Below, piece after piece: positions 25,726-33,724 of a stretch of DNA of 64,000 nt (positions are counted from its first letter, which is position 1; each line of letters starts with the position of its first letter). A program made the position numbers and the translations under genes. The notes beneath the pieces are model-generated. The model saw only the letters and a program-made list of their open reading frames with translations. It was not told the DNA's origin and did not search any database. Source of the stretch: Thermofilum uzonense (GTDB lineage Archaea > Thermoproteota > Thermoprotei > Thermofilales > Thermofilaceae); the NCBI RefSeq assembly GCF_000993805.1, contig NZ_CP009961.1, positions 676,714 to 740,713 of the forward strand, in the 5' to 3' direction.

Positions 25726-26520
25726 TTAGACTCGGGCCTTATACGCGGTTACTGCGTGCATGCCCAATTCCCGGGCGCGTGTCTCCGCCCTTGGATGGAT
25801 GGCGAAACCGAAAAGTATCCCTATAATCTCTACGCCCATCTTTGCTGAGAGAGGGGCAACAACCTTCCGGTAAAAAGCGTTGACGTCGTCCTCATAGATC
25901 CTCGACTTTACCTCTCCCACCACCAGTACCTTCTTGTCCCCAAGCACTCCCCAAGCGTACAGATCGACCTCGACCTCCTCTCCTTCAAGCTCTATGATTT
26001 TCCTTTCCAAGCTTTCAACTTCTACACCAAGACGGCCGCGAAGCCAATAGGGTAGAAGATCCTTAGCTAAATCCTCCAAGGTGAAGCCTACAGTCTCTGA
26101 TAACCTTCCAACCTGAATCCGTAGCGCATCCACAGCTGCAGCGAGCTTTTCGACTTGTCTTTGCGTTGCAGCCTGTGCCGCAGCAAGCTCATCAACCCTC
26201 TTAGCAAGCTCCTCTAGCCTTCTCTCCGTTGCAGCCTGAGCAGCCGCAAGCTGATCAACCCTCTTAGCGAGTTCCTCTAATCTTCTCTCGGTTGCAGCTT
26301 GTGCGGCAGCGAGCTGATCAACCCTCTTGGCGAGCTCCTCTAGCCTTCTCTCCGTTGCAGCCTGTGCCGCAGCAAGCTCATCAACCCTCTTAGCAAGCTC
26401 AGCGAGGCCTTTCTCAACAGTTCTTCTTAACTGGTCGAATTCCTCTCGTGTGACCTTAATGTCCTTTACCTTTTCCTCGACCACTCTGACAATAAATTCA
26501 TAGAGCTCCGCGGTGATCAC
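25726..26520 (-). CDS. DUF3782-like protein: repeat coiled coil plus PD-(D/E)XK nuclease-like domain
   Basis: 264 residues. Residues 41-124 are four copies of a 21-residue unit (ELAKRVDQLAAAQAATERRL plus E), three heptads each, forming a long coiled coil. The C-terminal part has the PD-(D/E)XK pattern: an Asp in EEVEVDLYAWG, then LVVGEVKS (E-x-K) near residues 200-206. Proteins of this kind (DUF3782/DUF3783-like) are frequent and multi-copy in Thermoproteota, and their role is unknown. A nuclease or DNA-binding role is inferred from the fold only. A second protein of the same layout lies at 43599-44384. Confidence 0.75.
   Translation of the reverse strand: MITAELYEFIVRVVEEKVKDIKVTREEFDQLRRTVEKGLAELAKRVDELAAAQAATERRLEELAKRVDQLAAAQAATERRLEELAKRVDQLAAAQAATERRLEELAKRVDELAAAQAATQRQVEKLAAAVDALRIQVGRLSETVGFTLEDLAKDLLPYWLRGRLGVEVESLERKIIELEGEEVEVDLYAWGVLGDKKVLVVGEVKSRIYEDDVNAFYRKVVAPLSAKMGVEIIGILFGFAIHPRAETRARELGMHAVTAYKARV
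26149..26400 (-). repeat. Four tandem 63-bp repeats inside the coiled-coil gene
   Basis: Four in-frame 63-bp units, nearly identical at the DNA level, encode residues 41-124 of the DUF3782-like protein. Differences are mostly synonymous (alternating Glu/Gln at one codon). Such an array can expand or contract by slippage or recombination in steps of three heptads. Confidence 0.85.
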
Positions 26521-26857
26521 AATTTATCCTCTGAATCTACCAGTGTTGCCAGTTAAAAAAGTTATTTCAAATCGTACACGCATATATGAGATTTTTTACC
26601 CCTTTTAGAGTGCAACAGACTTGTTCCCCCACGTATTGCGACTTTCCCGGCGCATATTTAATCGAAATTCCTCGTAGGTAAGTTAAGCAGAGACATGTCT
26701 ACTAGCACGCGTGTAAATATATTTTAAGCTAGTGCCTTGAAAGAAGCATAGGCTCAAACTAATTTTTCGTTTATACTTGATATATTGTAAAATTTCATTA
26801 ATAGATTTCCAGAAAATGATAAAACAATTCAAAGTTAATGCTTGTTAGTTGTAAAAA
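26521..26857. other. AT-rich intergenic region
   Basis: About 340 bp without a credible gene. It includes the promoter side of the coiled-coil gene, and runs such as TTTAAT and ATATATTTTAAG near 26650-26735. I see no repeat or RNA. Confidence 0.4.
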
Positions 26858-27694
26858 TCATCCAAGAAAATCATCTATTTTCCTCTCAACAGGCTGGGCT
26901 TGGAACTCGGGTATACATTCAATACCCCTCTCATCACATAAAGCTCGGATAACTTCCTGGACTCTCTCACGCCAAATTCTAGGCGCACCTGTGGCCAGCG
27001 GGTTTTCAACGAGCAAGGGTTTCATACTCTCGGCCAGCTCTGGTCTATGATGGTAGAAGTCGTAGAATAGCTTCGAGCCTGTTTCGAAGGCAAGGTCGAT
27101 GACCTGCTCGAGAGAAGATCGAGTATCGTTTACCCCCCTGATTATCGGTCCTAGAAATACCCATGTATCAAGCCCCCTCGACGAGACTCTTTTAAGGGCT
27201 TCAGCCCGAGCAAGTGGAGAAGGCGAATTTGGCTCTATTAAAGATGCTATCTTGGGGTTTAGCGTGGTTATAGTGAAGCCCACGTTGACCTGTCCACGAT
27301 AACGCTCTAAAATGTCGAGATCCCGGGTCACTAGGGGTGACTTTGTCTGAATACTTACCTTGAATCCGCTACGCAGGAGTAGCTCGACTCCAAGCCTTGT
27401 AAGCTTTTCGACGGACTCGATTGGCTGGTATGGATCTGTTATAGTGGAGACTCCTACCACCCCTTTTTTTAAACTGACGATCTCGTCTCTTAAAACATCT
27501 ATTATGTTCTCCTTTATGTACACAATTCTACCCCAGTTCCTGGAGACTTCCTCGTAGCGGGTAAAAGCCCTAGCGTAGCAGTAGATACAGGCATGCGCAC
27601 ACCCAGCATAAGGATTAAAGGAGTAATCTAAATCCGGTAGCCCGGACTTAGATAAAGCGTGGGTAACGCGTATCCTCTTATAGGTGATGTTCAG
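26858..27694 (-). CDS. Radical SAM protein of the SplB/Rv2578c-like family, CTG start
   Basis: 278 residues. The N-terminus reads NITYKRIRVTHALSKSGLPD then LDYSFNPYAGCAHACIYCYA, with the radical SAM motif CAHACIYC (C-x3-C-x2-C) near residues 40-47. This is the pattern of spore-photoproduct-lyase-like proteins. Later TDPYQPIES and VGFTITTLN also fit. Restarting at GTG 27523 would delete the cluster motif. Between an in-frame TGA upstream and that GTG there is no ATG, GTG or TTG. CTG 27692-27694 gives the expected N-terminus and overlaps the TGA of the Nre gene as CTGA. It is translationally coupled to the DNA-repair protein Nre, so a DNA-lesion role is plausible but unproven. Confidence 0.82.
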   Translation of the reverse strand: MNITYKRIRVTHALSKSGLPDLDYSFNPYAGCAHACIYCYARAFTRYEEVSRNWGRIVYIKENIIDVLRDEIVSLKKGVVGVSTITDPYQPIESVEKLTRLGVELLLRSGFKVSIQTKSPLVTRDLDILERYRGQVNVGFTITTLNPKIASLIEPNSPSPLARAEALKRVSSRGLDTWVFLGPIIRGVNDTRSSLEQVIDLAFETGSKLFYDFYHHRPELAESMKPLLVENPLATGAPRIWRERVQEVIRALCDERGIECIPEFQAQPVERKIDDFLG

Positions 27695-28908
27695 GAGCTG
27701 CTCACCTCTAGCCTTGCCTGCTTTAAGAGATCCCTTAGAATTCGAGACTTCTCAAGCCATACTCTAACCGGGAGCCTTGTCGTCTTACCTAATCTCTCGA
27801 TCACGTCACGAAGATTATCATATTTTTCCGGCTTGCCTCTGAAGAGGGCCCGGACGTTCTCGCGTACAAACCAGACTCCTATGGGTAGGAAGAAGCCCTC
27901 ATAAATCTCCCTTATCAAAAGCACTGTAGCCTGCCTCCTCTCCCTTCTCAGGTACTCAGCACTGGCAAGCCTTGAGGCGTAGTAGCATCCTCCTAGAGAA
28001 GCGTACTCTGTACGCCCCTTAAAGCCCTCCCAGTCCGCCTCTACCTCCACGGCTGTGCCCGGATTCCAGGTGGTGTGCGGGAACCAGGCCTCTATCCACT
28101 CGAAGCTCCACGAATAGGGAGCTAGTATCCCGACAAACAGGTTATTAGAGTGCTTTCTCTCAAAGAATAGGAAGGAGTCGATTGTAGGGTATCCTTTGAC
28201 TTCCCGAATAATTCTCCGCGATACCATGTCATCCACAGCTGTTATGGACCATCTCGTAGGCACAAGCCTCCTAAGAGGAGTCTTACCAAGGAGCCCCACA
28301 GAGAAAACCCTCTGTATCGTAGAGACGGGCAACCCGGACTCGTATAAGGACCAAACAGCTTCCTCTGAACGCACACCGTCATCTCCAAGGAACTTCTCTA
28401 CGGGTCTAGGAATTTTAGGGTTATCCAGAACCCTGATTTTTTCGGCAACCCCTGAGGGTCCGAAGGGGGGTGCATGCGGGTCAAGCCTTAGGCCTCGTGG
28501 GGGCTTGACAAACCTGACCATGACGTCTAGAGGCTTAGAGGATGCGGAGAGGAGCGCTATTTCATTTACGAGGTCTGGACGCCTCACGTCGAAGTGGAGG
28601 TTACCCATGACTAGTCCAAACCGAAACTTGAGTATCTCGTCTAGGCTATAGTCCAGCCATCTCTCGGGTGAATCGTACACCGAGGGGTCGCCCTCCAGAG
28701 TTGCAACAGATGGAGCAACGCGGACCTTAGGGTAACCAACCCTCCCTACAAATACAGATGGAGGTGATGGTGCCTCCAGTTCGCTGCTAGTAGGTGGCCT
28801 TATCTGGCCTAGAGACTTCCAAATGGACATGAAGGGGCAGGTGGGAAGCCCGCAAAGGTTCTTGGCCCCCCTGCACTTTAAACACATGTTTGTTACGCGT
28901 GAAGACAT
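27691..28908 (-). CDS. nre: Nre-family DNA repair protein
   Basis: A 405-residue protein of the archaeal Nre family (COG1602, DUF650/DUF651), implicated in repair of DNA damage together with PCNA in some archaea. The N-terminal zinc-binding motif is C9-x2-C12-x6-C19-x4-C24 (CLKCRGAKNLCGLPTCP). Conserved blocks include VFVGRVGYPKVRVAP, MVRFVKPPRGLRLDPHAPPF and VGLLGKTPLRRLVPTRWSIT with AVDD. YASLGGCYYASRLASAEYL is in the C-terminal half. No clear C-terminal PCNA-binding motif is seen; the C-terminus ends in LEVSSS. The start is ATG 28908. It is co-transcribed with the SplB-like radical SAM gene. Confidence 0.88.
   Translation of the reverse strand: MSSRVTNMCLKCRGAKNLCGLPTCPFMSIWKSLGQIRPPTSSELEAPSPPSVFVGRVGYPKVRVAPSVATLEGDPSVYDSPERWLDYSLDEILKFRFGLVMGNLHFDVRRPDLVNEIALLSASSKPLDVMVRFVKPPRGLRLDPHAPPFGPSGVAEKIRVLDNPKIPRPVEKFLGDDGVRSEEAVWSLYESGLPVSTIQRVFSVGLLGKTPLRRLVPTRWSITAVDDMVSRRIIREVKGYPTIDSFLFFERKHSNNLFVGILAPYSWSFEWIEAWFPHTTWNPGTAVEVEADWEGFKGRTEYASLGGCYYASRLASAEYLRRERRQATVLLIREIYEGFFLPIGVWFVRENVRALFRGKPEKYDNLRDVIERLGKTTRLPVRVWLEKSRILRDLLKQARLEVSSS
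27692..27706 (-). promoter_or_regulatory. GGTGA ribosome-binding site and CTGA stop/start overlap
   Basis: GGTGA at 27702-27706, a 7-nt spacer, then CTG at 27692-27694 sharing two bases with the TGA stop (27691-27693) of the upstream Nre gene. It is the CTG counterpart of the common ATGA overlap. Confidence 0.7.
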
Positions 28909-29010
28909 CTGCTGCCTGTTGTTACATTATTGATGGATATATTGTTTCCGCAGAATAAGGTGAAAATGACCACTCGGAATATTTAATTATGAGAGCATTT
29001 TTACCTTCTT

Positions 29011-29415
29011 GTGTCGGGCAACAATACTAATTCTTTTACAAGACGATACACAGTTAGACCTGAGCATGCCGCAAGACACTTGGAAACCGAGGGCATAAGA
29101 GTGCTAGCAACCCCCGTAATGGTAGGCTTCATCGAGGAGACATGCAGGATCTTCTGGGATGAGCGGCTACCCCCTAACAAGACCACCGTGGGTGTTCGTG
29201 TAGACGTATCACACGTGAAGCCTGCCTTAGTGGGATCAGAGCTGGAGGTTAAGGCGAGTGTTCTCTACGCGGATGAGAAGCGTGTCAGATTCTGGGTTGA
29301 AGTCTGGAGCGGAAAACTGCTTATAGGATATGCCCTGCACGAGAGAGCGGTGATAGACAAGGAGGGCTTCGCCAATATGATAAAAACAATGATGAGTAGC
29401 AGTGCTGGCGGATGA
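29011..29415 (+). CDS. Hot-dog thioesterase, FlK-like
   Basis: A 134-residue hot-dog-fold protein. The catalytic pattern of fluoroacetyl-CoA thioesterase-like proteins is present: Thr and Glu in ATPVMVGFIEETC (near residues 33-45) and His in VDVSHVKPALVGSELEV. The end GYALHERAVID is also typical. Such proteins hydrolyse small acyl-CoA esters in the cytoplasm; the acyl group here is unknown. The start is GTG 29011, 27 nt after a TATA-like box at 28978-28989, so the mRNA is leaderless. Confidence 0.82.
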   Translation: MSGNNTNSFTRRYTVRPEHAARHLETEGIRVLATPVMVGFIEETCRIFWDERLPPNKTTVGVRVDVSHVKPALVGSELEVKASVLYADEKRVRFWVEVWSGKLLIGYALHERAVIDKEGFANMIKTMMSSSAGG

Positions 29416-29477
29416 TACCAACCTGGCCACGGTATTTTGCGCTTTGGAGGAGAACCATATTAATCATTCATAAACTG

Positions 29478-30446
29478 CTAGTAGCCTTTCTCTGGATTAA
29501 TAACGTTCAGCGGTTTTTCACCCCTAATAAATCGTGCCACGTTCTCAACCGCAAATCGTAAGCATGATTCCCTAGCCCTACGGGTCCATCCAGCCTTGTG
29601 AGTTGTAGCAATAACATTGGGCAACTTGTGTATGCCGAGCTTGGAGGGCCATCCTTCCTCAGGCGGGTAGCGCCACCACACGTCTATTCCGGCTCCCGAT
29701 ATCCAGCCCTCCGTGAGAGCCTTGTATAATGCTTCCTCATTCACGACATGGCCCCGGGCAACGTTTATTAGGAATGACGTCTTCTTCATAGCTCGCAGCT
29801 CCCTCTCGCCTATAAAGCCCACTGTCTCCTGTGTAAGTGGTAGAGCAACGACAACGAAGTCAGCCTGAGCTAGTATGCTAAGTGTTTCAGAGGGCCCCAC
29901 GACCAGGTCGGTGTACGGGTCTTTGACAGGGGTCTTTTTCACAGCCAGAACCCTCATCCCGAAAGCCCTTCCCAGCTTTGCAACCTCGCGGCCAATCTCT
30001 CCATAGCCTATAATCGCGAGTGTAGAGCCCTCGATATCGTAGAGGAAGTTCTCTTCGGTGTGACTCCTCCAACCACCCTTCTTCATCTCCGCGTCCTGCT
30101 CAACAACCCTTTTAGCCAGAGCTAGGAGGAGGGCGAACGCGTGTTCCGCGACTGCACGGGCATTACAGCCCTTGCTTGATGCCACGATTACACCTTGCCG
30201 GGCGAACAATTCTAGATCAATACCGTCGGCTCCTGCTGCTGGAACCTGAATGAACCTTAGCTTCTCTGCTTTAAGGGCGACCTCTTTGGGAATCCTGAAG
30301 GCTATTGCAACCTCAGCCTTCTCAATGTCCTCGAAGACGTCTCCTTTAGGGAAAACAACATCCGCAAGATTACGGAGTCCACTTTCCACTATGCTCTTCT
30401 CCCATTCGCTCAACCTGAGTGCTACGTGCACCCTTACCTTCGACAT
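29478..30446 (-). CDS. D-isomer-specific 2-hydroxyacid dehydrogenase
   Basis: A 322-residue NAD(P)-dependent oxidoreductase. The nucleotide-binding motif is AIIGYGEIGREVAKLGRAFG near residue 145. Catalytic residues are Arg in FLINVARGHVVNEEALYKAL and His in VIATTHKAGWTRR. The usual GxxLDVFxxEP is replaced by GAGIDVWWRYPPEEG, so the glutamate is displaced. This branch (distant from SerA, with THKAG) is common in archaea and reduces 2-keto acids such as glyoxylate or hydroxypyruvate. Substrate unassigned. It stands alone. Confidence 0.85.
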   Translation of the reverse strand: MSKVRVHVALRLSEWEKSIVESGLRNLADVVFPKGDVFEDIEKAEVAIAFRIPKEVALKAEKLRFIQVPAAGADGIDLELFARQGVIVASSKGCNARAVAEHAFALLLALAKRVVEQDAEMKKGGWRSHTEENFLYDIEGSTLAIIGYGEIGREVAKLGRAFGMRVLAVKKTPVKDPYTDLVVGPSETLSILAQADFVVVALPLTQETVGFIGERELRAMKKTSFLINVARGHVVNEEALYKALTEGWISGAGIDVWWRYPPEEGWPSKLGIHKLPNVIATTHKAGWTRRARESCLRFAVENVARFIRGEKPLNVINPEKGY

Positions 30447-30532
30447 TGGTTAGTTGCCTCGAAGGACTGTTAAGAGCTTTTCGATTCTTGAGTGTTCTCG
30501 TTAGAGGGGGGGTTAATACATAGAATATGTTG

Positions 30533-30544
30533 TGACATATGTCA
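30533..30544. promoter_or_regulatory. Palindrome over the start of the 30-residue gene
   Basis: A perfect 12-bp palindrome, TGACATATGTCA, contains the ATG start (30539-30541) of the small gene. A near copy lies over the next start, so it is a candidate operator for the HTH regulator. Confidence 0.5.
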
Positions 30545-30631
30545 ACCATAAATAAGGAGATCGTGGAGGACTTCACTGAAATCTTAATGAACTCAAGGGA
30601 GATCCTTGAGAAGAAGATAGTGGTGCTTTGA
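30539..30631 (+). CDS. Possible 30-residue protein upstream of the HTH regulator
   Basis: A short frame (MSTINKEIVEDFTEILMNSR then EILEKKIVVL) with balanced amphipathic helix character and normal codon use. It ends one base before the ATG of the HTH gene. It could be a small partner protein or a leader peptide; without homologues this is undecided. Confidence 0.35.
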   Translation: MSTINKEIVEDFTEILMNSREILEKKIVVL

Positions 30632-30639
30632 CATGTCAA
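30628..30639. promoter_or_regulatory. Palindrome over the start of the HTH regulator
   Basis: A perfect 12-bp palindrome, TTGACATGTCAA, includes the stop of the 30-residue gene and the ATG (30633-30635) of the regulator. With 30533-30544 it defines a TTGACA/TGTCAA consensus. Confidence 0.5.
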
Positions 30640-31030
30640 CAGTGTTTGGCCTCTTCGACAAGTACGTGGGGCCAGCTATGAGGCGCGCGTTAGCTGTGGA
30701 GCTTTACAATAGGGGTTTTAAAATAGGTGAAATAGCAGAGATCCTTGGAGTCTCCAGGAGCCTTGTATCGCGGTATCTAAACGGTAGCAGAGGGTCGAGA
30801 GCTGGAGATATTCCAGAAGATGTTTTTAATACGTCAAAAGCATTGCTGATGAAATTGAAGGCACGAGTATTGGGCCATACGATGTAGAGTACAGGTTGTG
30901 GCAAGAGACTCTGAAACTCGCCTCAGAGAAAAAGTTTTGTAGGCTTCACGCTAGGGTTAACAAGAGAATAAAGCCAGAGCTGTGCCAGGTATGCGTGAGG
31001 CTTTTCTTGCCTAGTGCGACAAAAGTATAA
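30633..31030 (+). pseudogene. HTH transcriptional regulator with one frameshift
   Basis: The first frame has an XRE/CopG-like helix-turn-helix (ELYNRGFKIGEIAEILGVSR then SLVSRYLNGSRG) and stops at about 30887. A second frame, open from about 30830, continues YVKSIADEIEGTSIGPYDVE, YRLWQETLKLASEKKFCRLH and CQVCVRLF to TAA 31028-31030. Joined near 30825-30832, where a run TTTTTAA seems to have lost one A, they make a regulator of about 132 residues with C-terminal cysteines (FC, CQVC). That layout is common in crenarchaeal one-component regulators whose N-terminal part resembles ThiN-linked HTH proteins. Recently broken, or a homopolymer error. The 3' end overlaps the convergent gene by 20 bp. 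Confidence 0.7.
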
Positions 31031-31523
31031 TCATCAGAGAAGCCAAAAGTATGGTTGTCGCCAGCGCTATGAGAGGCCTTATACGGGAAAATTCATAGGC
31101 TATTTGAACCCTGTGGAACTCTTGTGCCCCCCTACGCGAGAACTCATCCTCCTTTATTATCCTGGGAAGCGAGGGCCTTTCCATCTGCTGAACATTGGGA
31201 AAGATACGCGTTACGACTTCCACGACGTCATCCCGTGTACCGTGCAGCTCTCCCTTAGAGACAAGCAGCGTATCTACTCCTAGAGAGGCTAGCCTCTGTG
31301 ACAAGAAGTTTGCCACGAATGTCTTTACCTCTTTCTCGTGGCCCGGAAAGGCTGCGTAACCCTCGTCAAGCATAATCCTTGCGACCCAGGCAACCCTTAC
31401 CACGAGCTTCGACTCTTCGTAGGTAAGAATGTACTCGCCATATCTTTTAAACCACTCCTCGAAGTCCTCCAGTTCCTTCTCAACCCTGGGCTTACGTAAT
31501 ATCACAGAGTAATCCTCCTGCAT
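31011..31523 (-). CDS. Tail-anchored protein of unknown function
   Basis: 170 residues. A soluble, acidic N-terminal region (about 1-145), rich in charged helices (VEKELEDFEEWFKRYGEYIL), precedes one C-terminal membrane helix (IALATTILLASLMIILLSH). The protein is therefore held to the membrane by its tail, with its body in the cytoplasm. No catalytic motif is seen. The segment MLDEGYAAFPGHEKEVKTFV may mark a conserved family, but I do not recognise it. Confidence 0.6.
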   Translation of the reverse strand: MQEDYSVILRKPRVEKELEDFEEWFKRYGEYILTYEESKLVVRVAWVARIMLDEGYAAFPGHEKEVKTFVANFLSQRLASLGVDTLLVSKGELHGTRDDVVEVVTRIFPNVQQMERPSLPRIIKEDEFSRRGAQEFHRVQIAYEFSRIRPLIALATTILLASLMIILLSH

Positions 31524-31570
31524 AAGGTTATCAGAGACTTGGAGTTTGATAAAGCTTTACGCTAGCAGTA

Positions 31571-32356
31571 TTACAAGACAGAGTCTAGGAAGAGCATGAG
31601 GTAAAAGCCTGCTAGGAAGCCCAGCGTGATCTTTAGAGGGGGTTCCTCCTCACGGTATATCTCGGGTATCGCTTCCTTTAAAGTAACGTATATCATCGCG
31701 CCCCCCGCAAAGCTTAGCCCGACTGGTAGAAGCCAGCTTGCCGCTGTAAACATGAGAGTTCCCAAAAGCGCTGTTATTGTTTCGCTAACTCCACTTAAAA
31801 CTCCAATTAAGAAGCCGTATCGCTTCCCCCTGGAGGCAGAAACTGGTAAGGCTACAGCCAAACCCTCAGGGATGTCTTGCAAGCCTATAGCAATCGCCGT
31901 AGCTAGACCCACAGGGATAGAGTAAGCGATCGACGTGCCGACAGCCAGCCCCTCGGGCAGGTTGTGTATTATCACGGCCAGAGCTATGAGCCAGGCCTTC
32001 TTTAGGATCTTTTTCCCAGCTGGAGGCCCCTCATAGCCTTTAACCAGGTGCTCGTGAGGGACCAGTCGGTCGGTTAGGTGGATCGCTATTACGCCAAGAG
32101 CAATTCCCAGTGCCACGGTTGGAAACCCGGAGAGACTTATCGCCGGCAATATTAGGCTGGTAAAGCTTGCGACCAGCATGACGCCAGCTGCAAAGGCAAG
32201 GGAGAGAGACATGTCTAGGTCTTTCCCGCGAAAGAAAAATACCCCTAGAGAGCCTAGACTTGTAGTGAAAGCCACGAACAGGCCGGCTAGCAGGCTTCCC
32301 ATTATCAAGTTTCCTCCGATAATGCTCTCGAAAAGCGATACAAGCCAATCAACCAC
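31571..32356 (-). CDS. ZIP-family metal transporter
   Basis: A 261-residue permease with about eight helices. The ZIP metal-binding motifs are intact: HNLPEGLAVGTSI in helix 4 and QDIPEGLAVALP in helix 5. A histidine-poor loop (HLTDRLVPHEHLVKGYEGPP) lies between helices 3 and 4. It resembles ZupT/GufA-type importers of Zn2+, Fe2+ or Mn2+. The start is GTG 32356, with TTTAAAA about 25 nt upstream (leaderless). Confidence 0.9.
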   Translation of the reverse strand: MVDWLVSLFESIIGGNLIMGSLLAGLFVAFTTSLGSLGVFFFRGKDLDMSLSLAFAAGVMLVASFTSLILPAISLSGFPTVALGIALGVIAIHLTDRLVPHEHLVKGYEGPPAGKKILKKAWLIALAVIIHNLPEGLAVGTSIAYSIPVGLATAIAIGLQDIPEGLAVALPVSASRGKRYGFLIGVLSGVSETITALLGTLMFTAASWLLPVGLSFAGGAMIYVTLKEAIPEIYREEEPPLKITLGFLAGFYLMLFLDSVL

Positions 32357-32400
32357 GCGTCCAAAACCCCCTTTTAAAGAAAAATGTTTCTATAAGACCC

Positions 32401-33699
32401 TTAACTGACCACTTCCTGTTTAAAGGGGTCTATATTAACCCTCCTCAGCACCATTACGGCAAGCGCCGTGAAGACAGCAGCTATAGGGCCCCAGACCACA
32501 AGACCTGTCGTGTACTCGTATCCATCGAATGGTGGGAGAGATGCCAGGTATCCTATGAAGAGATACGTTAGGGATTGAGAGATATTGATTGGTATACCCT
32601 CAAAACCCGTGAAAAGACCTGCCCTGTTCAAGCCCGTCTTAATCTCGTTCAAGTGGACGAGATCCGCCATAACCGCGTAAGGGAAGAGCTCATAGGCTGA
32701 AATCCCTATAGCGCCTAGGATGATGGCGAGCATTCCCATGGTTATCCTGATGGCCTCACTCGTTACGAGGGCTGGTAGGGGTGCCATGAGAAGCCCTGCC
32801 ATTAAAATTATAGCTGCCCTCGTCAGAGCTTGGCCCTTACCCATCCTTCGGGCGAGGCGGGCCCAGAACGGAAACGCACCCATTACAAATACGACCATAA
32901 CAATACCGAAAACCACTGAAGCTAGGTTTTGGCCTAGTCCAATCACGGCACTCACGTATTTAACTATGAGGGCTACGACCATTGTCTCTGCGGCCGACAT
33001 CAGCATACGGACAGTTTCCCATCCTATATACTCCTTGAATCTAAAAATGTCAAGTATATCTCTAGTTATCTTGGGTGTTAGAGCTGTCTTCTGCTCAACC
33101 GGGATGAGGAATACGCTGGGCATATAGAGGGCTATCTCGAGCACTGCGAAAGCCGCCATGACCGGTAAGAGTAGACCCCCCTTGTAGAGTGTAGGGACAA
33201 GGAAGCTGAAAACTACACCCACAGTATTGCCCAGCATATTAGAAATGTTTTGCAGAGTTGTTATGGTTATTCTCTCGCCAGGCTCAGTTATCTCGGGCAT
33301 CCAGGCCTGGAAGGGTGTAAGCAGGTAGCCGTAGAAGAAGTTGAAGGCCGCGTTCCAGAAGGCACCCCAATAGAAGAGCGCCGTCTTGTCGTCGATGGAT
33401 ATAAAGTAGAATGGAGTAAAGTATAGGAGGGCTGACAAGGCCAGCATCGGGGCTCCTGTGATGATGAAGGGCTTCCTTTTCCCGAGCCTCGTCCTGGTTA
33501 TGTCGCTAAGGTAACCCATCACTATAGAGTTCACAAGGATTGCGATTTTACCGATGGCGTTGACTACACCGCTCAGTGCGGGGTCGAGCTTGAAAACATC
33601 CCAGTAGACGTAGAATCCCGCGAAACTGAAAGCACTTAAGAGGGTTGTGGAGCCTAGCCTGGCAATACCGTATGAAAACTTCTGGAGCTTTGTGAGCAC
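32401..33699 (-). CDS. GPH-family (melibiose carrier-like) sugar transporter
   Basis: A 432-residue major-facilitator protein with 12 helices. The GPH/MFS loop signature is VMGYLSDITRTRLGKRKPFI after helix 2. Members co-transport glycosides, pentosides or hexuronides with cations. It sits beside a PHP-domain hydrolase and a few genes from a GH4 glycosidase, which fits carbohydrate uptake and breakdown. The start is GTG 33699. The PHP gene ends 25 bp upstream, so they are probably one transcript. Confidence 0.85.
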   Translation of the reverse strand: MLTKLQKFSYGIARLGSTTLLSAFSFAGFYVYWDVFKLDPALSGVVNAIGKIAILVNSIVMGYLSDITRTRLGKRKPFIITGAPMLALSALLYFTPFYFISIDDKTALFYWGAFWNAAFNFFYGYLLTPFQAWMPEITEPGERITITTLQNISNMLGNTVGVVFSFLVPTLYKGGLLLPVMAAFAVLEIALYMPSVFLIPVEQKTALTPKITRDILDIFRFKEYIGWETVRMLMSAAETMVVALIVKYVSAVIGLGQNLASVVFGIVMVVFVMGAFPFWARLARRMGKGQALTRAAIILMAGLLMAPLPALVTSEAIRITMGMLAIILGAIGISAYELFPYAVMADLVHLNEIKTGLNRAGLFTGFEGIPINISQSLTYLFIGYLASLPPFDGYEYTTGLVVWGPIAAVFTALAVMVLRRVNIDPFKQEVVS

Positions 33700-33724
33700 A
33701 TGAAGAATACTGAGGTATATTAAT

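Noticed and set aside
26149-26400. Tandem repeats as a CRISPR array
   Set aside because: The units are contiguous, in-frame and code for heptads; there are no unique spacers.
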